Source: Sorex araneus
Taxonomy: Eukaryota; Chordata; Mammalia; Eulipotyphla; Soricidae
Length of the DNA stretch: 64,000 bases
Assembly (NCBI RefSeq): GCF_027595985.1
Contig: NC_073306.1
Span: forward strand, 155,060,472 to 155,124,471
Direction of reading: 5' to 3'
Part shown: positions 48,526-59,346 of the stretch, in pieces
How positions within the stretch are numbered: the stretch's first letter is position 1
Layout of the letters: each line of letters starts with the position of its first letter
Translations under genes and position numbers: made by a program
The notes under the pieces: model-generated
Seen by the model: the letters and a program-made list of their open reading frames with translations, nothing else
Told to the model about the DNA's origin: nothing
The model's database searches: none

Positions 48526-49194
48526 CCAAACTGGGGCCTGAGTTCTGAAAGTGCATTTTGGATGATGGGAATCTCTGATTGCATATACTATCATCTTAAG
48601 AAAAGGATCTTTTAGTGAGCTAGAGTGAGAGAAGTAGAGTGAGAGAAGCAGAAGTTGGACCAGGACGTGATGCAGAGAACTTGGGTTCCTCATATGAGAG
48701 TAATGATACCCCAGGGCTTTCTCTTTTGTTCTCCTTGGTCTGGCTTCCATCATCACATGGATCCTTGTTTGGAGCCGCAGGAACATCATCCACAACAGGC
48801 AGTTCATCTCCCGCAGCCTTTCCTCACCAATATTCATCATAGATCACTCAGGTCAAACTCTCCTCTGCAAGATCCCACTCTCCTCCTCTTTCACTGTGTT
48901 TCTTTGTCATTGGCTCAGACATTATTTTCCTCACACACTCTTTGGCTTCTGCAAATAATCATACACTAGATCCTCTTTGTGGAGTTCCTTAGTTCTGGGT
49001 TTCCCTTCCAGTCTGTGAACATGCAATGCTTTTCCACTTTCTGGTGTCCTCTGCTATTTCTTCCCATAGTGATTTATGATTTCCAACGTATAAGTCTTTC
49101 ACACCCAGTTTTAATTAGTGGTCATTAGTTTTAATTTGTGGTCATTTGAATTTTGAGAGTCCAGAGATAACACTCTAAAATTTATGGAGAGTGA
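48526..49194. other. Unique sequence
   Basis: Open frames of 67-139 codons overlap here on both strands without any domain. No gene is called. Confidence 0.5.
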
Positions 49195-49560
49195 ATCTAT
49201 GAAAGAAGAGACTGGAGCATGAAATAGAGCAAGGAAAGCCTCTTCCGAAATGGTGTTCTACAAAACTGATAGCCACATGCAAGAAGAATTAAACTGGAAC
49301 TGTACTTTATACTATTTGCAAAAATCAATTAAATATGGATTAAAAACCTTGATATAAGACCAGAATACCAAAAAAATACATTGAGGAAAAATAGGCAAAA
49401 CATTACAGAAGAAAAATCTTAGAGTTATCTTTGATTTCATTGGCAAAAGTAGCTCAGGCTGAAATAAAAAGACACTAAATGAAGAGAGCTTGTAGCAGAA
49501 AGGGAGGAATGAAATAGCATCTGCACAAAGAAAACTACAACTGACTGGGTGAGGTAGACA
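49195..49560 (+). mobile_element. Old L1 ORF2 fragment
   Basis: 'gagcaaggaaagcctcttcc' (SKESLF, the SKENLFNKW region), 'atatggattaaaaaccttga' (YGLKTLI / WIKNLDI), then 'atagcatctgcacaaagaaa' (FC-TKK). Same ORF2 interval as 8190-8480, strongly diverged and without a 3' end. Confidence 0.7.
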
Positions 49561-49754
49561 TTAATATCGATAATGGGTAGTTATAAGCTATAGAAAACAT
49601 AACACAAAGTCAAGATAGTATATAAGGATTTCTTGGGATTTATGATTTAACAGAGATGCTTCTAAACTATGGTTTTCAGGGGAGCTATGGCACAATGATT
49701 TGCCTTCCTGCTTTGTTTGAAAGCTGCTGTGATGCTTTTTCTCATGGACCAATC

Positions 49755-49975
49755 ATATACTTTATTTTATTTTATTTATTATTATATTTTTACAAAGCTG
49801 TACATGATGATTTGTTACAGACATTCAATATAAAAACACCAATCCATCCACCAGAGCACCTTCCCAACATCATTATCTCCAATTTTTCCCAACCATGTCT
49901 TAAGCCTGTCCCCATATCAGGCTCTCAATAATTTATTTTATATTGCTTATTATAAATGATTTGCTAAAAAATAAT
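49755..49975 (-). mobile_element. L1 3' UTR fragment, diverged
   Basis: 'aacaccaatccatccaccag' and 'caccttcccaacatcattat' match the minus-strand L1 3' UTR pattern of other copies. The A-rich tail is seen as 'ttattttattttatttatta'. Confidence 0.65.
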
Positions 49976-50239
49976 CAAAGCATGTTTCCTTAGAAGAAAT
50001 TTAGTGAGGATTGTTGTAGATAATCATGGAGATACATGATACTTATATGTATAAGCCCTCGAATAAGAGATTACAAAAATGTTGCAGTTAAGCCTTCTGT
50101 GTTCATATTTCATTAATCGAGATTGGTTAACTTCTGCATTATATCCCATTAAATCTGGTATGCTACACCTGGTTTATCAGTGTTGTAAGTTTGATGTTAC
50201 TCCAGGTATCCAAAACTTTTAACTATAGGATACAGCTGG

Positions 50240-50640
50240 AGTTAGAGTTTTAACTGGGTGACAGTTTTGGGGTTTGTGTATGAATGCCAGGGCCTTGGGA
50301 TATATAGGGAGATATGGGGTCGGGGAGAGAGGCAGAAGCTTATCCTCAATTCCATGGAAGCCTGGAGACTTCAGTTACAAAACCTGTATACCTGGGTTTT
50401 TCAACAGATTAATCTGTGGATTAGGATTGTCTGAGCAGTGGGGTCTGACCAGGAGCATGGTGCCAATTTTGGAGTGTTGAGGTTTTCAGCTGCCAGGGCT
50501 CTTTTTTGAACAAGCACTAGACTTACCCACCCACCCACTCTGGGGTGCTGGATGACTCAGCCTTACATGAGGTCCTGAAGAATATCTGCAACTTGTTGAT
50601 CTCTTTAAAGATTTATAGATGGGTCTCTGGATCATGGCCA
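50240..50640 (-). mobile_element. D-module remnant
   Basis: Minus-sense D: 'gtatacctgggtttttcaac', 'attgtctgagcagtgg', 'ttgaggttttcagctgccag', then 'ggatcatggccaatga'. These follow the order in the complement of 38.7-39.1 kb. More diverged than the other D copies. No C or L1 tail is visible. Confidence 0.6.
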
Positions 50641-51089
50641 ATGAATAAGCTTACTTTCAACTGCATAGATTAAAAGGTGAATGAAACTCCTATGTCCTAT
50701 GATGCAAATCCACAGCAACCAGTAGGTCCATGGCACTGTAGGATAACATTGGTTTGTCCCTCCTCCTTTGCCACAAGGAGTTTAGGTTTAAGTGCTCTGG
50801 AGACACTCCCATTCCTTTGTTTATCTGTAAACTCTTCTCTGCATTCTCCTTCCCAACCAGTTAATCACCTTTTCCTAATCAGATTCTGTTATCTTCTAAG
50901 ATTAGATCCTTCTAAGGACTCTGAACTTGTATTATAAATTAGTGTCTTTTGCATAGTTTACCTTAAAGCAATGTCCTTTCTGTATGGACACAAGAGGACA
51001 GTTAATATTGTGCTTGTAACTTGGGAGCTGATTGACTCTAATAGTATTTACTCCTGGGCATCTGCTTTCTCAACTCAGTTGCTCTTAAT
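50641..51089. other. Unclassified sequence
   Basis: No repeat assigned. It could be the outer part of the LTR-like unit that follows. Confidence 0.35.
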
Positions 51090-51593
51090 TCCTAGCACCC
51101 CAAAATCAGGGTCCCGACGAGGGATGGAATGGACCCAGGGCAAGCTGTGAGCGGTTGCCCTGGCATCAAAATGGGCCAGGCCAAAGCGCCACAATACTCA
51201 ACTATAAATTGAGAGCATGGTCATGGACAAATGCTGTCATGATCCAAAGGTAAGGAGATTAGGACCCTGCTGGGGTTAGGAAGATTAACTTGACCTGAGG
51301 ACTGTTGGTATAGTGAGATGTCCTCAGGAAGAACCAAACTTTATATCTCTTACTGTGCTCATACAGAATGACATTGCTAGAAATGCTAGAAATAGATTTA
51401 CTATAACTATTTAAGTAGATTACTAGCTCACACCCTGACACACCCTTGTTTGGACCCCCACCCTTGAGCGGATCTCCTTAGATGAGATTTTCTTAGGTGA
51501 GATTTTGCTAATCTCCTCGAGAAATGGTCTTACCCTTCTTTGTAGATTTGTTAATGTTCAACCCACCTTTGTGTTACTGCCCTATGTAATTTG

Positions 51594-51602
51594 CTATATA
51601 AA
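51594..51602 (+). promoter_or_regulatory. TATA box of LTR-like unit
   Basis: 'ctatataaa', about 305 bp before an AATAAA. Confidence 0.45.
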
Positions 51603-51629
51603 CTGATACTGAAGAAGATGAGGGCACTG

Positions 51630-51880
51630 ACGGGAAGGCACTGACGAGAGGAGACAGAAGAAGACGACACAAGAAAAGACACAGAAGACACATGGGAAGA
51701 CACAGAAGCGAAGGAGACAACACAGACAGAAGAAGACACAGAAGCAGAGACAGAGCGGTTGGAAAAGACCAGAGGAGAGACTACAGTGACAGAGACAGAG
51801 AGACAGACAGAAGCAGGGGAGACACCGAAGCAGAGCTCAAGCAAAAGAAGTGAGAATGAGCGGGGGTGAGAGAGAGAGAA
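51630..51880 (+). repeat. Purine-rich imperfect repeat
   Basis: Recurring 'agacacagaag' and 'gagacagagac' units give a strand almost without T. It may reflect degenerate 11-13 bp tandem repeats within the transcribed part of the LTR-like unit. Confidence 0.7.
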
Positions 51881-51902
51881 GCAGAACAGGAATGGAGATT
51901 GC

Positions 51903-51908
51903 AATAAA
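51903..51908 (+). terminator. Polyadenylation signal AATAAA
   Basis: In 'gcaataaactgcaactgag', the sequence style common at LTR R/U5 boundaries. Confidence 0.45.
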
Positions 51909-52075
51909 CTGCAACTGAGACCAACCAGCCTGCCCCTCGTTCCTTCCTTCGTCTGCATCACCATCGCCATCAACCTCCCTGGGGTGGGGGAAGAGGCGTG
52001 AGACTACCGAACATGGGCAGCGGGAGAGATAGAGCCCCGCTGGCCCCTCTTCTTTTGTGTGAACACACACAGGCA

Positions 52076-52474
52076 TCATGCATGAAGTTTGAATTATGCA
52101 GCAAGGACCAAGTACTTTGGAGGTAGAAGGACTGTATGTCTCATGGACATCAATTCATACCATAAAGCAAAATTATTTATTGGGCAGAGGGAAGTATAGA
52201 GTGAAAGCCTGGAAGGAAGAGTATAGCACAAAGAAAGCATTCAACAAATATCTAGCACTGTTTAGAATTGCAAAATGACCATCACTCTCTAGACAATCTC
52301 TACCACATCCTTTAAGAACCATTCAGTGTCTTCTCTCTAAATCATTTTCTCCTTTGAACCCCCAAAGACCTTTACTATGGCACTCACTGCAATGAATTCT
52401 AACACTTAGTGGACATATTTCACTACTCAACTCAGATCCCCATAATCAAATATCATTGGCCAAGTGGCTTGAAC
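52076..52474. other. Unique sequence
   Basis: Nothing recognised. Confidence 0.5.
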
Positions 52475-52503
52475 AAAAATGTAGGGCCTTGGGGCCGGAG
52501 CGA

Positions 52504-52514
52504 TAGCACAGCGG
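52504..52514 (+). promoter_or_regulatory. Pol III box A of SINE-A
   Basis: 'tagcacagcgg' fits TRGCNNAGYGG. Confidence 0.85.
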
Positions 52515-52546
52515 GTAGGGCGTTTGCCTTGCACGCGGCCGACCCG

Positions 52547-52557
52547 GGTTCGATCCC
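52547..52557 (+). promoter_or_regulatory. Pol III box B of SINE-A
   Basis: 'ggttcgatccc' fits GGTTCGANNCC, 33 bp after box A, normal tRNA-type spacing. Confidence 0.88.
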
Positions 52558-52857
52558 CGGCATCCCATATGGTCCCCCAAGTACTGCCAGGAGTAATTCC
52601 TGAGTGCAAAGCCAGGAGTAACCCCTGAGTATCGCTGGGTGTGACCCAAAAAGCAAAAAAAAAAAAAATGTAGGGCCTTTATCCATCCAATACTACAATA
52701 CTTTAGGCTGGAAGTTTAAGACGCAGGTGACTTCCTGGTTGGTTTCTGTTGAGAATTTGCTCCTTGACTAGTATATTTGGCTTCCATCTTACTACAACCT
52801 ACAGTGGTTGGAATAGATAGATCTTATGTATTTGTCTATTCGTATAAGGGCACTAGT

Positions 52858-53552
52858 CTTTTATTTTTAATTGAATCACCGTGAGATACAGTTTCATGTT
52901 TAAGTTTCAGTCATACAATGATCAAACACCCATCCCTCCACCAGTGCACATTTTCCACCACCAATGTCCACAGTATCCTCCCCCATTTACCTTTCCCCCT
53001 GCCTCTATGGCAGACAATTTCTCCCATACTCTCTCTCTACTTTTGGGCATTATGTTTTGCAATACAGATACTGAGAGGTTATCATGTTTGGTCCTTTGTC
53101 TACTTTCAGCACACATCTCCCATCCTGAATTATCCCTCCATCCATCATTGACTTAGTGATCCCTTCTCTACTCCAGTTTCCTTCTCCCTCAGCTCATGAG
53201 GCAAGCTACCAAACATGGAGCAATACTTGTGACCCTGTCTCTACTGTCCTTGGTTGTTAGTTTCATATTATGTTATTTTATATTCCACTAGTGAGAGCAG
53301 TCATTCTATGCCTGTCCCTCTCTTTCTGACTCATGTCACTTAGCATGATACTCTCCATGACCATCCACTTATAAGCAAATTTCATGACTTCATCTTTCCT
53401 AACTGTTGTATAATATTCCATTGTATAGATGTAGCAAAGTTCTTTAAACAGCCATCTGTTTGGGGGCACTTGGGTTGTTTCCCTATTCTGACAATTGTTA
53501 ACAGTGCTGCAATGACATACAGGTGCAGATGTAATTTCTACTGTGCTTTTAT
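52858..53552 (-). mobile_element. L1 3' end
   Basis: 3' UTR from 'gaatcaccgtgagatacag', then ORF2 end (LCYIYTMEYYTTVRKDEVMKF frame at 53278-53469). 5'-truncated near 'ggtgcagatgtaatttctac'. Somewhat older than the 7-10 kb copy. Confidence 0.9.
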
Positions 53553-54045
53553 GAAAGGGTCACCAGTCTTATCAGGTGAGCTTCCCAACCTCCTGAGCCC
53601 ATTCAATTTTTTCTTCCTCAAAGTTCTGATCTTTAAATGCAGTCACAATAATAGAGGGATTTTCAATACATAAATGTTGAGGAAATACAGAGATTGATAT
53701 ATTAATATTCAGTTTACTAGAACCCTGTTTCACTGCTATTTTGATTCACTTTCCACTGTGATTAGATAAGCTTTCAAAGGGTCAGTTTTCAGTGGAAAGG
53801 TCAGTTTTAAGTGAAAAGATAGATAGAAAAATTAATGGAGGAGTGAAAAAAATCTTAAATGAAATAGATACTATTTGGAGACACACAGACATACACACAA
53901 AATCTCTTCAGTCCTTAGGTAAAAGACAAGCCATAACATTTTATATTCTAAGTAATTTGATTTTTTATATTGCATAGGAAAATGCATTCAATAGTTTGGG
54001 GAGATTATAAAGAATAGTTTAAACATTAGTAAAGCATTTTCTATT
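53553..54045. other. AT-rich sequence
   Basis: Nothing recognised. Confidence 0.55.
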
Positions 54046-54125
54046 GGGTCTGAGTTAGACTATAGCTCAATGACAGAGCATTACATCAGGCCCTGGATTC
54101 AAATCCAGGCACACACAACACATAC
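54046..54125 (+). mobile_element. Isolated tRNA-like retroposon
   Basis: 'tatagctcaatgacagagca' (box-A/D-arm-like) and 'cctggattcaaatccagg' (a perfect T-arm stem with box B) in tRNA order, then a CACACAAC/A-rich tail. The acceptor stem does not pair and there is no clear anticodon arm, so it is not a tRNA gene. It differs from the SINE-A/B head and looks like an ID-type tRNA-derived SINE. Confidence 0.6.
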
Positions 54126-55225
54126 AGAATTAAATTAAATAAACTGAGCTCCCGAAACAAAAAATAAATGAAAAACAGTCACTTCTCACATTTCTTATAG
54201 TTTTCCCTGACTGTGACATTTGACTCTGAGTCCACACAAAGAAAAACACTCCATGTGTAATCTTTTGACTTTGTTATGCTTGAAAGCTATTAGTCTATCA
54301 TCTTGGGATTTTACTTTTTAAAAAACATTCTGATGCTTAAAAACAAAAATAATGTCCAATTTTATATCATTATCTCTATCTCTCTCATGAGTTTATGACA
54401 TTAATGTTGATAAGTCCAAAAATTGTGTCAGATTACACCAACTAAATAAAAGGGAAATGCTAAAAAATATATGCAGAATGCTATTACCAGCAAAATATGA
54501 GTTTTAAAAAGACAATGCAGACACCCTTGAAAAAAATTTGTAAATCTATTTCAAATTCCTCTGTAGTATTCAGATTAGCTTCTTTTTTGAATTACAAGTC
54601 ACAGGAACCTGTTTATCTCTCATTTTCAGAAAAGGAACTTAAAAGTACCAAAGACAGTGGAGACACACAAGGCAGTTATAAACATCTCCACCTATGATGT
54701 CATCCTGAGCATTGTTATTTGTATATAATATATGCATTTCCAAAAAACTATAAACTACCTTTATATGTTCTTATTTGATTACTGTGAAAATTTACATTCT
54801 ATGTATGCCAAGAATTTTATTTGTTCACTGAAAATAGAATCTCTGAAAAGCTCACAGTAGGTCTGAATTCATGTTAATGGATTAATTGTATTTAAATAAA
54901 ATATCTCCTTTATTATGCTCATTTTATTGTGCTTTAATATTATGATATAAATGTATTGAAATCATGTCAATATTTACAGATGAAAGTCTATTTTAATGCT
55001 TACCAATTCTCTAGTCCCAATGTTAGAATTTTGTTTTAGTGTTTCACTTGAGAACTGGCTCAGTGTAAATAAACAAACCCAAACCCCCAAAATGGGATGA
55101 TTTATTTCTAAAAATAGTCTGATTCTCCTGACTACAGATATTTCAATTTGTGGCTTTTCCTCTCTTACTTCATTGAGGGATGCTTCAGTGAGAGGAATAG
55201 CCCTCCTTCAGAGCACTTGTTACTT
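54126..55225. other. AT-rich unique sequence
   Basis: Nothing recognised. Confidence 0.55.
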
Positions 55226-55395
55226 GGAAACAGAAGACTGGATTTAAATCCTGGCTCCATTACCCATGAAACATTTGGCCTAGATTAGATGTTCTTCATG
55301 TTATAATAGTAACCACATATACTCTCATAAGCAATTATGAGATAACATGCTAGTGAACAATTTGTGTAAACTATAAGCTGCTAACCCAGAATTTC
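55226..55395 (+). mobile_element. MIR
   Basis: 'gactggatttaaatcctggc' followed by 'tccattacccatgaaa' and 'taatagtaaccacatata' matches MIR order (box B, core, 3' part). Confidence 0.75.
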
Positions 55396-55627
55396 CAAAA
55401 TTATGTTCCATAAGACATCAGACAAGTTCCTTAACATGTTAATGTATAATTTACCAAAGCATGGCTAAATAAACCAAAATTTAGTTCTGAGATTTTAACA
55501 TGCTATTGTGCATAATGAATCTCAAAAAATATGATCTACACCTATTTTTTAAAATTATATGTAATCTGTTTCTTGTTTCACTAATTGTTCATGCAAAAAT
55601 CTTGACCAAATATTGCAGTTCTGATTA

Positions 55628-55770
55628 GAATGGAGAGAGCAAAGCAGGCAGGGTCCACGTGGGTTGATTCCTGGCACTCCATACAGTCCCCTGAGCACCA
55701 CCAGAAATAATACGTGAGTACAGAATCGGGAGTAAGTTCTGAGCATAGCTGAATGTGGTCCAAAATCAAA
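55628..55770 (+). mobile_element. SINE-A, head shortened
   Basis: 'gtgggttgattcctggcact', 'cagtcccctgagcaccacca', 'cgggagtaagttctgagcat' and an A-rich end. Confidence 0.82.
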
Positions 55771-55907
55771 ACCTAACAAGGTTTTAATTCTTTTACGGCT
55801 CACAATCTAAGGCTTCTTTATGACAATTTGCATATTATTTGTTAGAGACTTCATATAATTAAAATTTTATAACTTTAAGTTGCTTTTTAGTTAATCCTTT
55901 TCATTAA

Positions 55908-56085
55908 TAAAGAGTAATGGTACAGTGGATGGGGCACTTACCTTACATGTAGCAGAACTGGGCTTAATCCCCAGAACTGGTCTCCTTGGCAATGAATATG
56001 CTCCCAGAACCGTGACAGAAGATATCCCTGAGCACCAAGTTAGGAGTTAGCCCTGAGCACTGCCATGTGTGGCCAAAAAAACTAA
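55908..56085 (+). mobile_element. SINE-A, old
   Basis: 'aatggtacagtggatggggc', 'ctgggcttaatccccagaac' and 'cctgagcaccaagttaggag'. About 20 bp of extra sequence lies in the middle ('ggcaatgaatatgctcccag'). Confidence 0.8.
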
Positions 56086-56195
56086 CATCAACTACAAAAT
56101 AAGTTACTTAAACTCAACAGAAGTGTAAAAACTTTACGATAAAGTTGACGTATAGATAACCAACAAAAAGATTTTTTAAAAAGATACCACAGAAA

Positions 56196-57023
56196 AAAGA
56201 TACCAGGCCCAGCAGCTGACCTCCACTACCCAGCTGATGCCATGCTCCAGGCCGTTTTCCACACGCTCGGGTGGAGCCTCACGCATGAGAGAAGTCCCAC
56301 GGAACCCTGGTAAGGTGAAACTTTGCGATCTTGGACTCTGGGCTCAACGGGACCCAGGAGCAGAGATCCTCTGCCTGCTTCCCCCAGTCTCCAGCAACCC
56401 AGGGGTCACACCTGTAAGCCACCTCCTGTCTGTGCCAGAGAATCTCCTCATTGGCCACCCTCCAGAACTCATGGCTGCTGCTCTCAGCAGGGAGCATAAA
56501 ATGAGGCTCCCATAACCATGCCGCTGAACTCTGCACCAGGGACGCCCCAGAGGGGGGCGGTGAGAACCCTCCTCGCCCCAAAGGACCCAGTCCTGACAGC
56601 CAACTGCCACTATCCAACCGCCGCCAAGCCTCACGCATGAGTGAACATATTCCTGGACACATAATCATAAAGGGAAATATATATATTTATAATATATATT
56701 ATATATGTAATATGTGTGTAATATATAATATATAAATATATATAAATATATCTATATATATAGATATGTCTCTCGGAGAGCCCGGAAAACTGCCAAGAGT
56801 ATCCCATTTGCACAGAAGAGCCTGGCAAGCTCTCCCTGGCATATTTGATATGCCAGATACAGTAACAATAACAGGTTTCATTCCCCTGATCCTGAAAAGA
56901 GCCTCCAATCATTGGGAAAAACGAGTAAGGAGAGCTGCTAAAATCTCAGGTCTGGAACAAATGGAGACGTTACTGGCACCCGCTTGAGTAAATCAATGAA
57001 CAACGGGATGACACTGATACAGT
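56196..57023 (+). mobile_element. D-(TA)n-C composite retroelement with TSD
   Basis: 828 bp, flanked by 'gataccacagaaa' (56183-56195) and 'gataacacagaaa' (57024-57036), one mismatch. Order: D head (about 56200-56660, with 'gcaccagggacgccccagag' and 'cctcattggccaccct'), a TA-rich microsatellite (56677-56767), a SINE-B-like segment ('tctctcggagagcccggaaa'), a C segment ('cattcccctgatcctgaaaa'), the RTE-like tail ('atggagacgttactggcacc') and a short 'acactgatacagt' end. It has no tRNA head, poly(A) or coding frame. Confidence 0.88.
56677..56767 (+). repeat. TA-rich microsatellite
   Basis: Interrupted (TA)n with TG and TTT interruptions, placed exactly between the D and SINE-B-like segments. Confidence 0.95.
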
Positions 57024-57036
57024 GATAACACAGAAA

Positions 57037-57365
57037 TTAATTAGAAAAAACAAAACAGAATTTGATAGAAAGTTATTCTAGGCTATGAACTTAGAATCTC
57101 AGCTCACACTATGCATAAATATTAATTCAAAAATTATTATAGATTAAAAACAGATAAAATAGGTGAATTTGGGGTGCTGGAAAAAGTTAGGTCATGTAAA
57201 ATCTTGATGAAGAAACCAGTTTTGCCAACTCCTTGAGTTTAGGTTTGAAGGAACATGTCAGAATTGTGATTATGGATGTCACTATAATAAATTTTTGTTG
57301 CTTTAGGCCACTGAGTTCAGTCTAGCTTGCTACAGCAGTCATAATCTCTAGTATAAGGACACTTT
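57037..57365. other. AT-rich sequence
   Basis: Nothing recognised. Confidence 0.55.
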
Positions 57366-57532
57366 TCCTTGTTTTGGGCCCACACCAGGTGGTGCTCAGG
57401 GTATACTCCTTGCTTTGCCCTCAGGAATCACTTGTGGCAGACTCTGGAGCCCATATGGGGTGCTGGGGATTGAACCTGGGTCAGTTGCTTGCAAGACAAG
57501 TGTCTTGTCTACTGTACTATAGCTCTGGGCCC
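57366..57532 (-). mobile_element. SINE-A
   Basis: 'gcccacaccaggtggtgctc', 'ctcaggaatcacttgtggca' and 'gattgaacctgggtcagttg'. The end 'tgtactatagctctgggccc' is complete. Confidence 0.9.
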
Positions 57533-57728
57533 TAGGGGCAACTTTTTTAGAATCTGAACTAAGGTAAAATTTCTTAGATCTGATATCAAACAAATGTACA
57601 ACTGGGTCCCTGACATTTGTATATGATATTTTAAAAATGAATTGCTCACCAAAACTTTTAATTCATAAAAATATACCATATAAAATCATACATAAAAATC
57701 TTTTTTAGTTCATCAAATTAAATGCATC

Positions 57729-57890
57729 TGGGCCAGAGAAATGATACAGGAGGTAAGGCACTTGATTTGCAGGAAGCTGACCTTGTGCTGACCCCAACCC
57801 ACATATGGTCCCTTGAGCAACCCTAGGGATGACTCCAAAGCAAAGAGGCTGAAATAGGGCCCGAGCACCAGCAGATGTAGCCCCAACCCT
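57729..57890 (+). mobile_element. SINE-A, diverged
   Basis: 'tgggccagagaaatgataca', 'cccacatatggtcccttgag' and 'agcaccagcagatgtagccc'. Confidence 0.8.
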
Positions 57891-58117
57891 ACCAAATCCA
57901 ATACATCCATACTCCAAAGGCCTTAGTAACAGAAAAGGAAATAAAACACACTTAACAGTATTTTGTGAAACATATCTGATGAAGGTCTAATTTCTTCAAC
58001 ATGCAGAGAATGTTTGCATCTCAAAAATAAGAAGAAAAATAGTCTAAAAAAAGAAAAATAGTCTAACAAAGGTATTTGAATAGACACAAGAAAGTAAGGT
58101 ATAAAAGTATCTCATGA

Positions 58118-58294
58118 ATCACTGTCATCACTGTCATCCCCTTGCTCTCCAATTTGCTCCTCGATCGGGCACCAGTAACGTCTTCATTGTGAGACATTGT
58201 TACTGTTTTTGGCATATCGAATACGTCACGGGTAGCTTGCCAGGCTTTACTGTGCAGGTGGGATACTCTCAGTAGCTTTCCAGGATCTCTGAGA
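58118..58294 (-). mobile_element. SINE-B, 5'-truncated
   Basis: Tail 'cactgtcatccccttgctct', 'cagtaacgtcttcattgtga', both body units, then it stops at 'caggatctctgaga' before the tRNA head. Confidence 0.9.
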
Positions 58295-58807
58295 CACTAT
58301 GTGCAATTTCTCAAGTGAGCACAATTAGGAAGATCCATTCTCATGACAGCTCGTAAGCATCTGACATAAGGGCTACATACATACATTTCTCTTCACAAAA
58401 GGATTGTCTCCTCCCATGCCTCTTGTCCAAAGCCAGGGAATTTGCTCAGGAATTGTTTATTCCCCAGACCTATATAAAAGTTGATGACCAGCACAGATGT
58501 CCATTGATGTCTCTTTTCCAAAGCCTGTTTCTTCAGCCTTTGGGTGGCTCACCTAGTCACAACCTAGGTGTGATGGGAAACTGGTTCCCATATTTGGGGC
58601 AAGGAGAGACTGATGTCAAAGATAGACCACTGCATATTTCAGGTGGCAGTTTAGAGCACCTGCAAGATAAGCTTGGAGCAGTTTTCCTTACTACTCCTCA
58701 AATACTCAGTACTTACAGGAAACTTTTTTTATTGGGTTCAATCACATTCATGTCATGAATATAAAGAAATATTCCTAACATTATTAGTTTAGAAAATAGA
58801 AATTAAT
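58295..58807. other. Unique sequence
   Basis: An open frame at 58423-58758 (111 codons) has no recognised domain, weak start context and no homologue I know. It is treated as accidental. Confidence 0.45.
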
Positions 58808-58957
58808 GGGGTCAGAGGAATAAAACAGTGAGTACAGTGCTTGCTTTGTACTGTATATGTCCTCCTAAACCTTACCAAGGAGGGACCCCTAAAAGCAGAG
58901 CCAGGAGTAGGCCCCGAGTAAGCTCTTTGGGTGTGGCCCAAAGCCAAACACAAATTC
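58808..58957 (+). mobile_element. SINE-A, old
   Basis: 'gtgagtacagtgcttgcttt', 'agcagagccaggagtaggcc' and 'gggtgtggcccaaagccaaa'. Immediately upstream of a young copy. Confidence 0.8.
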
Positions 58958-58975
58958 AAATTTAATACTACTTTT

Positions 58976-59152
58976 GGGGCTGGAGAGATAGCACAGCGGG
59001 TAGGGCGTTTGCCTTGCACGCGGCTGACCCGGGTTCAAATCCCAGCATCCCATATGGTCCCCTGAGCATGGCCAGGGGTAATTCCTGAGTGCAGAGCCAG
59101 GAGTAATCCCTGTGCATTGCCAGGTGTGACCCAAAAAGCAAAAAAAAAAAAA
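58976..59152 (+). mobile_element. SINE-A, young, perfect TSD
   Basis: TSD 'ttaatactactttt' at 58962-58975 and 59153-59166. Near-consensus head ('gatagcacagcgggtagggc') and body; tail 'aaaaagcaaaaaaaaaaaa'. Confidence 0.97.
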
Positions 59153-59346
59153 TTAATACTACTTTTGTGTACCAAAAGCAATAGCAGATAAATATTAAAT
59201 ATTCATAGAATGCTAATGGTGGTATATAAAATGCATAGTTACTTAAAAAACTCAATAGCTTTTTATAAAGGTGTACCCACATTTGCTATATGACCCTGAT
59301 ATTCCACTCTCTGTTATTAACCAAGTATGGAAAAAGAATTCCACAC

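Larger units (their letters stand above)
51090..52075 (+). mobile_element. LTR-like unit of an endogenous retrovirus (tentative)
   Basis: Pol II-style layout: a possible U3 region, TATA box at 51594-51602, about 300 bp of purine-rich sequence, AATAAA at 51903-51908, then a GC-rich stretch. The spacing fits U3-R-U5 of a solo LTR. No gag, pol or env frame is present, so nothing is encoded. The TG...CA ends, TSD and primer-binding site could not be fixed. Alternative: a retrocopy or a cellular promoter fragment. Confidence 0.45.
52491..52663 (+). mobile_element. SINE-A, young, perfect 16 bp TSD
   Basis: Least diverged SINE in the window. TSD 'aaaaatgtagggcctt' at 52475-52490 and 52664-52679. 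Head 'ggggccggagcgatagcaca', body, then 'gtgtgacccaaaaagc' and a poly(A) that merges into the TSD. Transcription by RNA polymerase III is expected from the internal boxes. Movement by L1 is inferred from the poly(A) and TSD. Confidence 0.98.

Noticed and set aside
48421..48840. 139-codon minus-strand frame and overlapping plus-strand frames
   Set aside because: Overlaps a degenerate SINE-A; composition and lack of domain fit chance.
51551..51973. 140-codon serine/valine-rich minus-strand frame
   Set aside because: Produced by the T-poor purine-rich strand of the LTR-like unit; simple composition, no domain.
52014..52045. Retroviral primer-binding site
   Set aside because: 'accgaacatggg' only loosely resembles a tRNA-complementary site and is not next to a defined LTR end.
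52491..52565. tRNA gene
   Set aside because: Box A and B are present but the cloverleaf does not close and a SINE body follows; it is the SINE-A head.
54061..54112. tRNA gene
   Set aside because: T-arm is good but acceptor and anticodon stems do not pair.
56279..56668. 129-codon minus-strand frame
   Set aside because: Lies antisense in the GC-rich D module, where stops are rare.
58423..58758. 111-codon frame in unique sequence
   Set aside because: No recognised motif or splice context; cannot be told from chance.
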